A stretch of 64,000 bases of DNA, from contig OOHK01000001.1 of assembly GCA_900315845.1 (NCBI GenBank), forward strand, positions 124,001 to 188,000, written 5' to 3'. The stretch's first letter is position 1. Every line of letters begins with the position of its first letter. The notes below the pieces were generated by a model. That model saw nothing but the letters and a program-made list of their open reading frames with translations. It had not been told where the DNA came from and ran no database searches. Below, piece by piece: positions 26,114 through 35,011 of the stretch. This stretch comes from Candidatus Avelusimicrobium luingense (lineage in GTDB: Bacteria > Elusimicrobiota > Elusimicrobia > Elusimicrobiales > Elusimicrobiaceae). A program made the position numbers and the translations under genes.

Positions 26114-26121
26114 CTAAAACC

Positions 26122-26688
26122 TTAGGCGGCTACACGTTCCACATAGTTGCCCGTACGGGTATCTACGAGTACCGTATCGCCTTCGTTGATAAAGAGCGGT
26201 ACTTTAATAACGGCTCCTGTCTCAAGCGTGGCTTCTTTAGTCGTATTGGCTACCGTATCGCCTTTGACACCGGGAACGGTGGACGCGATTTTAAGCGGTA
26301 CTTTAATCGGCAATTCCACATTGAAAAGTTTATCGTTAATATAGATACCGGTAGCGTCCATATTATCTTTTAAGTATTTGGTCAAATCGCCCAGTTTGGA
26401 AACCGGTACTTCAATTTGATCATACGTTTCGGCATTCATAAATGTAGCCATATCGCCGGACATATACAAATAAGTGAACGGACGTTTTTCCACTTCCACT
26501 TCTTTGAATTTGTCTTCGGGGCGGTAAGCCGTTTCAATGACAGAACCCGTATTGATGTTGCGTAATTTTACACGCACTACCGCGCGGGCTTGGCTTTTGC
26601 GGTGGTGTTGGAATTCAATAATTTCCACCAATTGGCCGTTTTCATCTTCAAAGATGAGTCCTTCTCTAAATTCGGTCGTACTTAACAT
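26122..26688 (-). CDS. efp: translation elongation factor P with atypical tip loop
   Basis: The 188-aa protein has three EF-P domains (TTEFREGLIFEDENG; FTYLYMSGDMATFMNAETYDQIEV; PLKIASTVPGVKGDT) and relieves ribosome stalling at polyproline. The beta3-beta4 tip, usually PGKG with a lysine (or PGR with arginine) that is modified, reads HRKSQARA here. In a gap-free alignment to the usual EFQHVKPGKGGAF pattern, Gln33 occupies the modified-lysine position, with Arg30 and Lys31 shifted. No EpmA, EpmB, EarP or YmfI gene is nearby. The gene lies just downstream of two M24 aminopeptidase genes, a common efp neighbour. Confidence 0.95.
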   Translation of the reverse strand: MLSTTEFREGLIFEDENGQLVEIIEFQHHRKSQARAVVRVKLRNINTGSVIETAYRPEDKFKEVEVEKRPFTYLYMSGDMATFMNAETYDQIEVPVSKLGDLTKYLKDNMDATGIYINDKLFNVELPIKVPLKIASTVPGVKGDTVANTTKEATLETGAVIKVPLFINEGDTVLVDTRTGNYVERVAA

Positions 26689-26703
26689 AAACTAACTCCT
26701 TAT

Positions 26704-27768
26704 TTATTTTTGTGTCAATTTTTTGGCGCCGGTTTTAGTAACAAGGAAACTGTCTTCCAAACGGATTCCCCATTTACCGGCAAAGTAGATACCCGGCTCT
26801 ACCGTTACAACGGCATTTTCTGGAATTTCTGCCGCCGAACCGGAGCGTAAAATCGGAGCATCGTGCACAATAAGCCCGATACCGTGTCCGGTCGTGTGGA
26901 TAAATTCCTTACCATATCCGGCCGCTTCAATCACATCACGGGCGGCTTTATCTATGGCTCCTGCAGTAACACCCGGGCGCAATGCTTTTACGCCGGCGCG
27001 GCGGGCTTTATCTACTATGTTCCAAATCTGTGTATATTCAGCCGGAGCAGGCGTACCATGCCACCAACTGCGCGTCATGTCCGACGTGTAACCTTCATAA
27101 AAACAACCAAAATCCATCAGCACCGCTTCGCCTTTTTTGAGTTTGCGTGTTTTGGAAGGGGTATGGTGTGCATCCGCCGTATTTTCGCCAAAGCACACAA
27201 TGTTAAACGGGATACTGTCCGCCCCGCGTTTATGCATGGCTACCGCCATCAAAACGCGCACGTCTTCTTCCGTCATACCTGTTTTGATTTTGGGCTGCAC
27301 TTCGGCAAATGATTCCCACGCAATTTTGCATGCTTTACGAAGGCGGGCAATTTCGTCGGGATATTTGGCTTTACGCATTTCGTTTACTAAACCGTCGGCA
27401 CGTACAAGCCCGGCTTTAGTGAGCGTTTCGCCCGTCATAAAATCAACTAAATTCGGGTCAAAAGCAACGCGTTTTAATCCTAATTTTTTAATTTTTTCCA
27501 ACGCTCCGGCTAACATGGTGCCAAACGGAGCATCTTCCGTTTTCAAAAAGGCACGCGCCGGAGTCATTTTGCTGACAATCAATTTTTTTGTTACGCAATA
27601 GGCTTTAGCGGGCGTAATTAAAAACACGGCTTCTCCGTCAGACAAATCAATGCCCGACAAATACCGTTGTTCTACCGTAGAAACAGTTAAATAACCATCC
27701 AAATGCGCGTCTTTTAAGGTGCGGCGCAATAATTGCATACGTTTAGCAGGTAAATTTTGTAACGTCAT
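26704..27768 (-). CDS. M24-family aminopeptidase (Xaa-Pro type), copy 2 of a tandem pair
   Basis: The start at 27768 (MTLQNLPAKRM) has a GGAAATAAT site; a longer upstream frame lacks one. An N-terminal creatinase-like domain (residues 1-120) is followed by a pita-bread catalytic domain. The metal ligands are in VLMDFGCFYEGYTSDMTRSWW (two Asp), TTGHGIGLIVHD (His), TVEPGIY (Glu) and RLEDS (Glu). It removes N-terminal residues before proline. It starts 1 bp after the stop of a paralogous gene, so both arise from one operon with efp. Confidence 0.92.
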   Translation of the reverse strand: MTLQNLPAKRMQLLRRTLKDAHLDGYLTVSTVEQRYLSGIDLSDGEAVFLITPAKAYCVTKKLIVSKMTPARAFLKTEDAPFGTMLAGALEKIKKLGLKRVAFDPNLVDFMTGETLTKAGLVRADGLVNEMRKAKYPDEIARLRKACKIAWESFAEVQPKIKTGMTEEDVRVLMAVAMHKRGADSIPFNIVCFGENTADAHHTPSKTRKLKKGEAVLMDFGCFYEGYTSDMTRSWWHGTPAPAEYTQIWNIVDKARRAGVKALRPGVTAGAIDKAARDVIEAAGYGKEFIHTTGHGIGLIVHDAPILRSGSAAEIPENAVVTVEPGIYFAGKWGIRLEDSFLVTKTGAKKLTQK

Positions 27769-27769
27769 A

Positions 27770-28831
27770 TTATTTCCTTGTATAAATTTTCGGCCCTTTG
27801 ACGGTAGCCACGACGGTGTCTTCCAACCGTACCCCAAATTTTCCCGGTAAATAAATTCCCGGCTCTACCGAAAATACATTCCCAGCCGTAAGGACGGCCG
27901 TGGACGTTTGGCTATTGCAAGGTTCTTCGTGATTTTCAATGCCGATACCGTGTCCGGTGCGGTGCGTAAAATAAACACCGTATCCGGCTTTTTCAATAAC
28001 ACCGCGCGCCGCGGCGTCCACTTGTTTAGTCGGCGTTTTAACTTGTGCCGCTTTGATACCGGTTTGACGGGCTTTATTCACAATGTTCCAAATTTTAGTA
28101 TATTCGGCAGGTTCATTTTTGCCATGCCACCAACAACGGGAGATATCCGACGTATATCCTTTATAAATACATCCGTAATCTAACAAAATAGCATCTTCTT
28201 TTTGTAACTTACGTGTTCCGGTTTTATAGTGCGGGTTAGATGCCCCTTCGCCGAAAGCCACAATCGTTTGGAAAGGAGTTCCCGTGGCCCCTTTTAAGCG
28301 CATAAAACTTTCCAACATGGCAGCCACTTCGCACTCCATCATTCCGGTTTTAACGCGCGGGCGAATATACTCGTAGGCTTCGTACGCTATACGGCAAGCC
28401 ACACGAATTTTTTTCAATTCATCATCGTCTTTGATTTCGCGAAGTTTTGAAATTAAACTGGGCAGTTCCACAAGTCCCGCCGCACGCATTTTTTTACCGG
28501 CTTCATACATTTCTTTGGCGGCATCAAACCCGGCCGGGCCGAGTTTCTTTTCTTTCACATAGGCCAAGGCGGCATCCAGTTGGTCCGTATCGTGCCCGAA
28601 AGTTTTGATATCCGGCGCAAATTTTCCAAACGGCCCCATATATAATTGACGGGTAAAACAGGCTATCCCTTTCGGCGACAATACAAAAACGGCTTCTTCC
28701 GGATAAAAAAAGAATCCCGAGATATAAAACTGGTCTATATTATGAGTTAATACCATGGCATTAACATGATACTTACGAAGTAAATTGCATACGGCTTTTA
28801 AGCGATATTTGCGGGTTTGTTCTAATGTCAT
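27770..28831 (-). CDS. M24-family aminopeptidase (Xaa-Pro type), copy 1 of a tandem pair
   Basis: The 353-aa paralogue of the next gene has the same layout and an intact metal site: LLDYGCIYKGYTSDISRCWW, RTGHGIGIENHEEP, SVEPGIYLPG and RLEDTV. The start at 28831 follows AGGAATAAG. The adjacent pair looks like an old duplication: domain order is conserved and sequence is moderately diverged, including the N-terminal domain, so different substrate ranges are likely. It is the first gene of the unit that contains efp. Confidence 0.92.
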   Translation of the reverse strand: MTLEQTRKYRLKAVCNLLRKYHVNAMVLTHNIDQFYISGFFFYPEEAVFVLSPKGIACFTRQLYMGPFGKFAPDIKTFGHDTDQLDAALAYVKEKKLGPAGFDAAKEMYEAGKKMRAAGLVELPSLISKLREIKDDDELKKIRVACRIAYEAYEYIRPRVKTGMMECEVAAMLESFMRLKGATGTPFQTIVAFGEGASNPHYKTGTRKLQKEDAILLDYGCIYKGYTSDISRCWWHGKNEPAEYTKIWNIVNKARQTGIKAAQVKTPTKQVDAAARGVIEKAGYGVYFTHRTGHGIGIENHEEPCNSQTSTAVLTAGNVFSVEPGIYLPGKFGVRLEDTVVATVKGPKIYTRK

Positions 28832-28870
28832 TGTCTTATTCCTGCTATCAGTAAAAAACACTCTTTATAT

Positions 28871-28900
28871 ATCATAACACTTTTTCCCCTCTTGCGACAA
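28871..28900 (-). promoter_or_regulatory. candidate promoter of the M24-M24-efp unit
   Basis: On the minus strand TTGTCG (28900-28895), an 18-bp spacer and TATGAT (28876-28871) lie about 40 bp upstream of the ATG at 28831. Confidence 0.45.
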
Positions 28901-28974
28901 TACAATTTCCTTCCATTTTTTCATCTAAAAACAAAGCGTTCCAACCGGGTTAGAATTTACTATAATAATAAAAT

Positions 28975-30582
28975 ATGGCGCGTAAATTTTTATTTTTACT
29001 CGTATTTTTGGCAGCGCTGGTAACGGCTACTTCTTGGGGACGGGCGGCTTCGTTTACGTCCAAAGATGGGGCATTTACGCTAGATTTACCGTCGGGCTGG
29101 AAAGCCACCGCCAAAACCGATAAAACAAGTGTCCTTGCCGTAGAAAAAGGGGTATCTTCGCTGGAAATCAAAACAATTGATTGCCCTACCGAAACGTGTA
29201 TAGAAACCCGCATCAATAACGATTTAGCCGAAATCAAACGCAAAAAAATGCAAGTTGTCGGCAATTCTTACACAGGGGAAGATATCAAACGCATTGAATT
29301 TTCTACCGGAGAACCTTTCTTTTACATCAGTTTTTATACGCCGAAAAATGATTTTGGCGCCGGATATTTTTTAATCAGCAATCAAGCCTATTCTATTTTA
29401 GCCAAAAATCTAACGTACGCAGAAACCGATTTGATTTTTTCTTTTATTTCCCCCCGCACGCCAACGCCCGCAGAAGAACCGCAAGCCTTAGAAATGGACG
29501 TTAAAGATCCGCGGGCCTATGATATTGCCGCCGTACCCGAAGTAGTCGAAGAAACCGTTTCCGCTCCGACCGAAACGACCGCTCCCGCGCCGAGCACTCC
29601 TGCTGTCAAAAAAACAAAAAACAACCGTTGGCAAGCCTTCAAAGAGAAACTGGCCAACCATCATATCAACACTTTAATTTCGCAACGCATGCCACCTTAT
29701 GTACGTCAACTGGGACGCGGGTTTGATGCGCTGATGATATTAGGCACGTGCTATCTTCTGTTGCTTGCTGTCGGGTTAATTATCCGGCTATGCAAACGCA
29801 CCCAACTGCCGACAGAAGCCGCCAACCCCAATTCGCTTTATCCGATCCGATTTGAACGGTTATATGGCACGCCGTCTCTCATTTTCCGCGCCAAAGACAA
29901 TCAAGGCAATACTTTATTATCACTTTCCGGGCGGTGGGACAGTTTATTCTTGCTTGGCGGAATTTTGCTTATTGTCTTTACCTGTTTAGTATTAGCCACC
30001 ACAGGCATTTGCGAACGCGGGCAACTATTACCGTTATCTGCTTTTGCCTATGATTCCATTTATTCTATCTGTTCGTTACTGATTCCGTTAGGCGCAATTA
30101 TATTTTTCTGTGGGCTGGTGTGGTCGCAACTGGTACTGCGCGAAATCGGTTTATTTGACCGCACCGGAAAAAAAGCCGCTATCGTACTCCAAAAAGGATT
30201 TGGCCTTACCACAGAAAAATATGAAATCTATTTTGCCCGTTCCAAAGAAGTACGCGTTGCCGTACGCAAGCGTTTTTCCTTGCGGCGTAATTGGCAATTA
30301 GTAGGGCAAGACGGGAACATATTGGCCCAAATTACCGAGCATAGCACATGGCGTGCGGTGCTACGCAAAATTTGCGGACATTGGTGGGGTTTTTTACGTG
30401 CCGACTACGATATTGCCGGACAAATGGACAGCACCGGAACTATTTCCAATGCACATACGGCATTTAACCGATTTATCTGCCGCTTGGATAAACCGCAAGC
30501 CATCAATGCACGTGATTTACTCGTTTTATCGTTACTAATCAATATTCGCGACCGCGATAAATGGTACCCTTGGTTTAACTAA
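28975..30582 (+). CDS. envelope protein of unknown function with exported N-domain and membrane-anchored C-domain (535 aa)
   Basis: A signal sequence (MARKFLFLLVFLAALVTATSWGRA) precedes a roughly 150-residue domain with a PsbP/DUF1795-like look (SFTSKDGAFTLDLPSGWKA). A Pro/Thr/Ala linker and several hydrophobic helices follow (residues about 260-280, 325-345, 360-385). The C-terminal region (GLFDRTGKKAAIVLQKGFGL, then LVGQDGNILAQITEHS) is vaguely like LURP/scramblase folds. All assignments are weak. A TATAAT (28961-28966) ends 8 nt before the ATG with no Shine-Dalgarno. dacB starts one base after its stop, hinting at a link to wall synthesis. Confidence 0.65.
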   Translation: MARKFLFLLVFLAALVTATSWGRAASFTSKDGAFTLDLPSGWKATAKTDKTSVLAVEKGVSSLEIKTIDCPTETCIETRINNDLAEIKRKKMQVVGNSYTGEDIKRIEFSTGEPFFYISFYTPKNDFGAGYFLISNQAYSILAKNLTYAETDLIFSFISPRTPTPAEEPQALEMDVKDPRAYDIAAVPEVVEETVSAPTETTAPAPSTPAVKKTKNNRWQAFKEKLANHHINTLISQRMPPYVRQLGRGFDALMILGTCYLLLLAVGLIIRLCKRTQLPTEAANPNSLYPIRFERLYGTPSLIFRAKDNQGNTLLSLSGRWDSLFLLGGILLIVFTCLVLATTGICERGQLLPLSAFAYDSIYSICSLLIPLGAIIFFCGLVWSQLVLREIGLFDRTGKKAAIVLQKGFGLTTEKYEIYFARSKEVRVAVRKRFSLRRNWQLVGQDGNILAQITEHSTWRAVLRKICGHWWGFLRADYDIAGQMDSTGTISNAHTAFNRFICRLDKPQAINARDLLVLSLLINIRDRDKWYPWFN

Positions 30583-30583
30583 T

Positions 30584-32038
30584 ATGAAGCGACTACTGGC
30601 TTTGTACTTACTTTTTTGGCCGTCTGTATTGTCTGCCCAACCGCTGCAAAATTATGTGGAAGGAAAACTTCAACATTCTGTTTTTCAGGGGGGCTTATGG
30701 GGTGGTATGGCCATTTATAACGGCAATGATAACCCGCTCCTTTTTGCCGTACACGAAAACACCCGCTTAACGCCAGCCAGCACCTTAAAATTGCTCACAA
30801 CTGCCGCCGCATTAGAAACGTTAGGGCCACATTACCGCTTTGAAACAAATGTCTACCAACAAGGCACTCCCAATGAGAACGGCACGTTAAACGGCCATAT
30901 ATATGTGCAAGGCGGCGGCGATATGACCTTAGGCTCTACCCGCGTGGTAGGCGGTGAAACCTGGCAAACGGTAGCAAACCGTTGGGCCGGTAAAATCAAA
31001 CAAGCGGGCATTACCCGAATTGACGGAGATCTCATTGCCGACGTTTCCTTATTTGAAGGCCCTACCATAGCCCCCAAAGTTAATTGGGAAAATATGGGAA
31101 ATTATTTTGCCGCGCCGGCCAGTCCGCTCAGTTTTAACGATAATTTATTTGAAATTCATTTTGCCGCCCAACCCCGCGCCAATGCCCCCGTTTCGGTAGA
31201 ATATATCGTTCCGCAATTACCCGAAGTAAAATTACAATCGTTTGTTACTACCGACGGAAAATCAAAAAAAGATAATGCGTATGTGTATGGCGCCCCCGGA
31301 CAATATGAATTAAAAATTTTCGGCACGATTCCTACCAATTCAAAAGGTTTTACAATAAAAGCCGCGTTGCCCGATCCGGCCTTATTTGCGTTGCAAGCAT
31401 TTCGCCACGCGTTAGAAGAACAAGGAATTACGGTGACGGGCGAGTTAAAAAGCACAACACAAGCACCCGATTATACCACCATGCAACGGGTAGATAAATA
31501 TCTATCGCCCGAGTTAAAAGATATTGTGTTAATTATCAATAAACGCAGTTTCAACTTGTATGCCGATATGCTTTTGCGGGCATTGGCTGTTCACGCCGGG
31601 CAAAAAGGCAGTATAGAAAACGGACTAATACAACTGAAAAAGTTTTTGACGCAAAAACATTTAGCCGGGCGCAACGATATCGTTTTGTACGACGGAAGCG
31701 GATTGGCGCGCGATAATTTAGTTACCCCACGTGTGCTTGCCGCCACGCTTAATTACATGACGAAAAGCCCGCACTTTGACTATTATTATAAATCACTCGC
31801 TACGCCGGATGACCGCGGTGATTTACTCGTCTTGCGACGGTACTTAAAAGGGCAAAAACGCGCAGGAGATGTTCGTGTAAAAGGCGGCACGATTGACAGC
31901 GTAAAAGCCGCCGCCGGATATGTAAAAGACAAAGACGGACGGCTCATCTCGTTTGTGTTTATGGCCAACAATTTAGCCAAAACAGATGAAGCCCTTTTCC
32001 GCATCCACGAAGATATTTTGAAAGAATTATTACAATAA
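30584..32038 (+). CDS. dacB: D-alanyl-D-alanine carboxypeptidase/endopeptidase, PBP4/S13 family
   Basis: The signal peptide MKRLLALYLLFWPSVLSA directs it to the periplasm, where S13 enzymes trim peptidoglycan stem peptides and cross-links. Motif 1 is SASTLK (Ser66, Lys69), motif 2 is in DGSGLARDN, and motif 3 reads KGG (Lys433) followed by TIDSVKAAAGYV instead of the usual KTG. The large insertion between motifs 1 and 2 typical of PBP4 is present. Activity is likely, but the Thr-to-Gly change at the motif 3 middle position is unusual. It is coupled to the preceding membrane protein gene. Confidence 0.92.
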   Translation: MKRLLALYLLFWPSVLSAQPLQNYVEGKLQHSVFQGGLWGGMAIYNGNDNPLLFAVHENTRLTPASTLKLLTTAAALETLGPHYRFETNVYQQGTPNENGTLNGHIYVQGGGDMTLGSTRVVGGETWQTVANRWAGKIKQAGITRIDGDLIADVSLFEGPTIAPKVNWENMGNYFAAPASPLSFNDNLFEIHFAAQPRANAPVSVEYIVPQLPEVKLQSFVTTDGKSKKDNAYVYGAPGQYELKIFGTIPTNSKGFTIKAALPDPALFALQAFRHALEEQGITVTGELKSTTQAPDYTTMQRVDKYLSPELKDIVLIINKRSFNLYADMLLRALAVHAGQKGSIENGLIQLKKFLTQKHLAGRNDIVLYDGSGLARDNLVTPRVLAATLNYMTKSPHFDYYYKSLATPDDRGDLLVLRRYLKGQKRAGDVRVKGGTIDSVKAAAGYVKDKDGRLISFVFMANNLAKTDEALFRIHEDILKELLQ

Positions 32039-32055
32039 ATCTGTTGTTGTGTTAC

Positions 32056-32087
32056 AAAAAAGGCGCTCGTAGCGAGCGCCTTTTTTT
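32056..32087. terminator. bidirectional terminator dacB / mtnP
   Basis: AGGCGCTCG (32061-32069) pairs with CGAGCGCCT (32073-32081) around TAG, flanked by A5 and a T-run. It serves the two convergent genes. Confidence 0.9.
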
Positions 32088-32101
32088 ACCTTCAAACACG
32101 A

Positions 32102-32920
32102 TTAAAAATTTAACTGCGTTGATTTTTCGCACTGGCACGTCCGCGTATCAACCGGTATTTTTTCAATCACCGCGAACAGTAATGCCTTCAAGTTTTCAAT
32201 ATTACTGTTAAATACCTTTAATACTTCTTCGTGCGATACGGGCGGAACATCGCCAACGAGGCCGGCATCATAGTCGGTAATGAGCGAAATGTTCAAGGGG
32301 CACATATTTAACTCTTTGACCAAATACGCTTCAGGGAATGCCGTCATGTTAATTACATGCCAACCTTGACTAGTAAAAAAGGCCGATTCCGCCTTCGTGG
32401 AAAACCGCGGCCCGTTAATGACTACTACCGTTCCTTTATCGTGTACCGGAATTTTCAGTTCTTTAGCCGTTTCTATCGTCAAGGCACGTAGTTGCGGGCA
32501 GTATGTTTCCGCCGGAGACGGATGCTGAACAGATTTTCCTTCAAACACGGAAACATTTTCAAAAAACGTACTTTTGCGGCCGTCGGTCCAATCCACAAAT
32601 TGGTCGCAAATGACAAAATCACCGGGCTTGATATTTTTTTGCAAACTACCCGCCGCGCAAGGAGAAATTACGCGCGTACAGCCCAAGCGCTTCATGGCCC
32701 ATACGTTGGCGCGGAAATTGACTTGGTGCGGCGGAATAGAGTGGTCGCGGCGGTGGCGCGGCATAAAGGCTACTCGGTGTTTACCGATAGTTCCCACAAA
32801 CAAACTGTCACTCGTCTCGCCGTAAGGTGTGTAAATTTTAACTTCTTCCACGTCACTTAAAAATTTATAAAAACCAGATCCGCCAAATACACCAATATCT
32901 GCCTGATGCAAAATTTCCAT
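32102..32920 (-). CDS. mtnP: S-methyl-5'-thioadenosine phosphorylase (purine nucleoside phosphorylase family)
   Basis: The enzyme splits methylthioadenosine into adenine and methylthioribose-1-phosphate. It has the MTAP-type start DIGVFGGSGFYKFL, PRHRRDHSIPPHQVNFRANVWAMK with the phosphate-binding residues, SPCAAGSL, INGPRFSTKAE and INMTAFPEA, then ITDYDAGL. The length of 272 aa fits. AAGGAGG precedes the ATG. It complements metK in the SAM cycle. An inosine/guanosine phosphorylase activity cannot be excluded, since the family mixes substrates. Confidence 0.92.
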   Translation of the reverse strand: MEILHQADIGVFGGSGFYKFLSDVEEVKIYTPYGETSDSLFVGTIGKHRVAFMPRHRRDHSIPPHQVNFRANVWAMKRLGCTRVISPCAAGSLQKNIKPGDFVICDQFVDWTDGRKSTFFENVSVFEGKSVQHPSPAETYCPQLRALTIETAKELKIPVHDKGTVVVINGPRFSTKAESAFFTSQGWHVINMTAFPEAYLVKELNMCPLNISLITDYDAGLVGDVPPVSHEEVLKVFNSNIENLKALLFAVIEKIPVDTRTCQCEKSTQLNF

Positions 32921-33083
32921 AAACTACCTCCTTCCCTAAATTAGTAGTATTGTAGCAATTTTTTCGGAAAAGTAAACGTATATCGTTTTACGCATCATGT
33001 TATCAGGGAAAATGCAATCGGCGCATAAAAACACCCCCAACGAATCAAAAAAAAATGTAATATGTATATAAAGGAATAAGTTT

Positions 33084-33560
33084 ATGAAAAACCAACAAGC
33101 TTTCACTCTTATAGAATTATTAGTCGTTGTACTTATTATTGGGGTTTTAGCGGCGGTGGCACTTCCGCAATATCAAAAAGTAGTGGAAAAATCCCGCATG
33201 GCAGAGGCCGTTACACTTGTACGCAACATTGCAAATGCCAACCAAGTATTTTATATGGCCAACGGACGCTATGCCGACATGACCGAGTTAAGCCTATTAG
33301 ATATTGAAATACCGGGAACTTCTTTTTCACACGCAACTTATACCGGACGTATTGAAACAAAGGACTTCATATATTCTTCCGGCGGACATGGCGTAGAAGT
33401 GATGGCATTAGCGCATCATAAACCCTTTGCCAGAGTGTACTATATTTATGTTCCGCAAAACGAGCCGGGACGGATCCGTTGTACCTGTTATTCCGATAGA
33501 GATGCCACCGATATCCAGCGCCAACTGTGCGAACAACTGGATGCTAACGGAACTTTATAA
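33084..33560 (+). CDS. type IV pilin-like protein (158 aa)
   Basis: The leader MKNQQA is followed by FTLIELLVVVLIIGVLAAVALPQYQKVVEKSRM. As in the 10684 gene, Ala replaces Gly at -1. Then come ANQVFYMANGRYADMTELSLLDIEI and a C-terminal IRCTCYSDRDAT... QLCEQ with three cysteines. AAGGAATAAG precedes the ATG, with an ideal terminator after the stop. It is again a solitary gene between housekeeping genes. Confidence 0.9.
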   Translation: MKNQQAFTLIELLVVVLIIGVLAAVALPQYQKVVEKSRMAEAVTLVRNIANANQVFYMANGRYADMTELSLLDIEIPGTSFSHATYTGRIETKDFIYSSGGHGVEVMALAHHKPFARVYYIYVPQNEPGRIRCTCYSDRDATDIQRQLCEQLDANGTL

Positions 33561-33564
33561 AAAT

Positions 33565-33590
33565 AAAACCCGGGCAACAACCCGGGTTTT
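33565..33590. terminator. bidirectional terminator after pilin-like gene
   Basis: AAAACCCGGG pairs with CCCGGGTTTT around CAACAA. It sits between the convergent pilin and MATE genes, directly abutting the MATE stop. Confidence 0.88.
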
Positions 33591-34958
33591 CTATTTTGTT
33601 ACTTCAATTGTTTTCCACTTGCCTTGTAAAAAACGTCCCAGCATTAAAAGAGCCGTCAGCCCCGCATAAAAGGTTAGCCAACTCCATACCCAAAAAACGG
33701 ACAAATGCCACTTGTACACAATCAGCCATGTACCGGGAATCAATAACCCCCACGCACAAAACAACATAACATACATATAAAATTTAGTATCCCCCGCCCC
33801 GCGGATAGCATCGCCGAAAATTAAATACGTCGCATCCATAAGCACAAAACAACTTACCAATTTGATAAGCGGCTTTGTCAGCGCCACTACTTCCGCGGCG
33901 TGTGCCGTTCCGGCCGGAATAAACAAATGCAAAAATAACGGGGCACCAAAAAAGAACAAAACCGATATGGCTATTGCGTAACCATACCCCAACTTACACG
34001 CACTTTTGACCACCTGCATACTCAAATCGGGCCGTTTGAGCCCTTGGTATTTACTCACTAAAATTTGGATACCGCCGCCCAGCCCCACAATGACCATAAA
34101 CACGACCGGTTGCATGGACATCACAATATTACTTGCTTGCAAGGAAAGGGTATCTATATTTCCAATCATAAAAGTAAATAATGTAAACGAAAGCACATCC
34201 ATCAAGAACCCGAAACCGTTGGGCACACCGAAGCGTACCATCTGCATAAAAATCGGTTTATAAAACCCGGCTAACCGCGATATTTTGAACGTATAACGGT
34301 TTTGCCGTGTGTTTATAAGTGCACAAAAAAGCAACGTAGAACACGCACAACTAATAACCGTAGCCCACGCCGCCCCCTGAATTCCCATGCGGGGCAGGCC
34401 TAATTTACCAAAGATAAAAATATAGTCCAACACCATATTAAGGCAAATTCCCGCCAAAGAAATATACATCGGAATTTTAGTATTTCCGCGCCCGCTGAAG
34501 AAACTTCCTAGTGCGTTGTTAGTTACCGCAAACCCGCCAAAGATATTTAAGATAGTAAAATAAGCAAGTTCCAATTTCTGCACGGCAAGTTCATGCCCGA
34601 AAGACGTAATCAACCATCTCCCCAACGGTGTTAACAAGGCTAGTAAGGCCGCAGACAGAAGCGACAATAAAACACCCTGCCACAAAGAAATCGTTACCGA
34701 GGCATTTTTTTTCTTTGCATGAAATTGGGAAATAAACACACTGGTATAGCCGGCCAGTCCCATAAACAAACTGGCAAACGTAAACGCAAGCAGGCCCGCC
34801 GGAACACACGCCGACAATGCTTCCGGCGAGTGCCACGCCAAAAACATACGGTCTACAAATTGCATCACCATTTGCGCGCCCATCAGCACAATTAACGGGT
34901 AAGATAAACCCCATAATTCTTTTAATGAAGCGTGTTTGGCAGTTTGTTTCTTATTCAT
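33591..34958 (-). CDS. MATE-family multidrug/Na+ antiporter
   Basis: The 12-helix inner-membrane transporter of about 455 aa has LWGLSYPLIVLMGAQMVMQFVDRMFLAW in helix 1 and two six-helix halves. The second half has MVRFGVPNGFGFLMDVL and VGLGGGIQILVSK. It exports drugs or toxic metabolites in exchange for Na+ or H+. The ATG at 34958 was chosen; an in-frame GTG at 34967 is equally possible. Neither has a good Shine-Dalgarno. The start lies within about 10-16 bases of the T-run of the cold-shock gene terminator, so expression may depend on read-through. Confidence 0.9.
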   Translation of the reverse strand: MNKKQTAKHASLKELWGLSYPLIVLMGAQMVMQFVDRMFLAWHSPEALSACVPAGLLAFTFASLFMGLAGYTSVFISQFHAKKKNASVTISLWQGVLLSLLSAALLALLTPLGRWLITSFGHELAVQKLELAYFTILNIFGGFAVTNNALGSFFSGRGNTKIPMYISLAGICLNMVLDYIFIFGKLGLPRMGIQGAAWATVISCACSTLLFCALINTRQNRYTFKISRLAGFYKPIFMQMVRFGVPNGFGFLMDVLSFTLFTFMIGNIDTLSLQASNIVMSMQPVVFMVIVGLGGGIQILVSKYQGLKRPDLSMQVVKSACKLGYGYAIAISVLFFFGAPLFLHLFIPAGTAHAAEVVALTKPLIKLVSCFVLMDATYLIFGDAIRGAGDTKFYMYVMLFCAWGLLIPGTWLIVYKWHLSVFWVWSWLTFYAGLTALLMLGRFLQGKWKTIEVTK

Positions 34959-34967
34959 TTCGCTCAC

Positions 34968-34993
34968 AAAAAAAGAGCCCCTTGCGGGGCCCT
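34968..34993 (-). terminator. terminator of the cold-shock gene
   Basis: On the minus strand AGGGCCCC pairs with GGGGCTCT (one G-T) around GCAA and is followed by T7. It directly precedes the MATE start codon. Confidence 0.85.
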
Positions 34994-35011
34994 TTCAAAA
35001 GTCTGTCAGCC

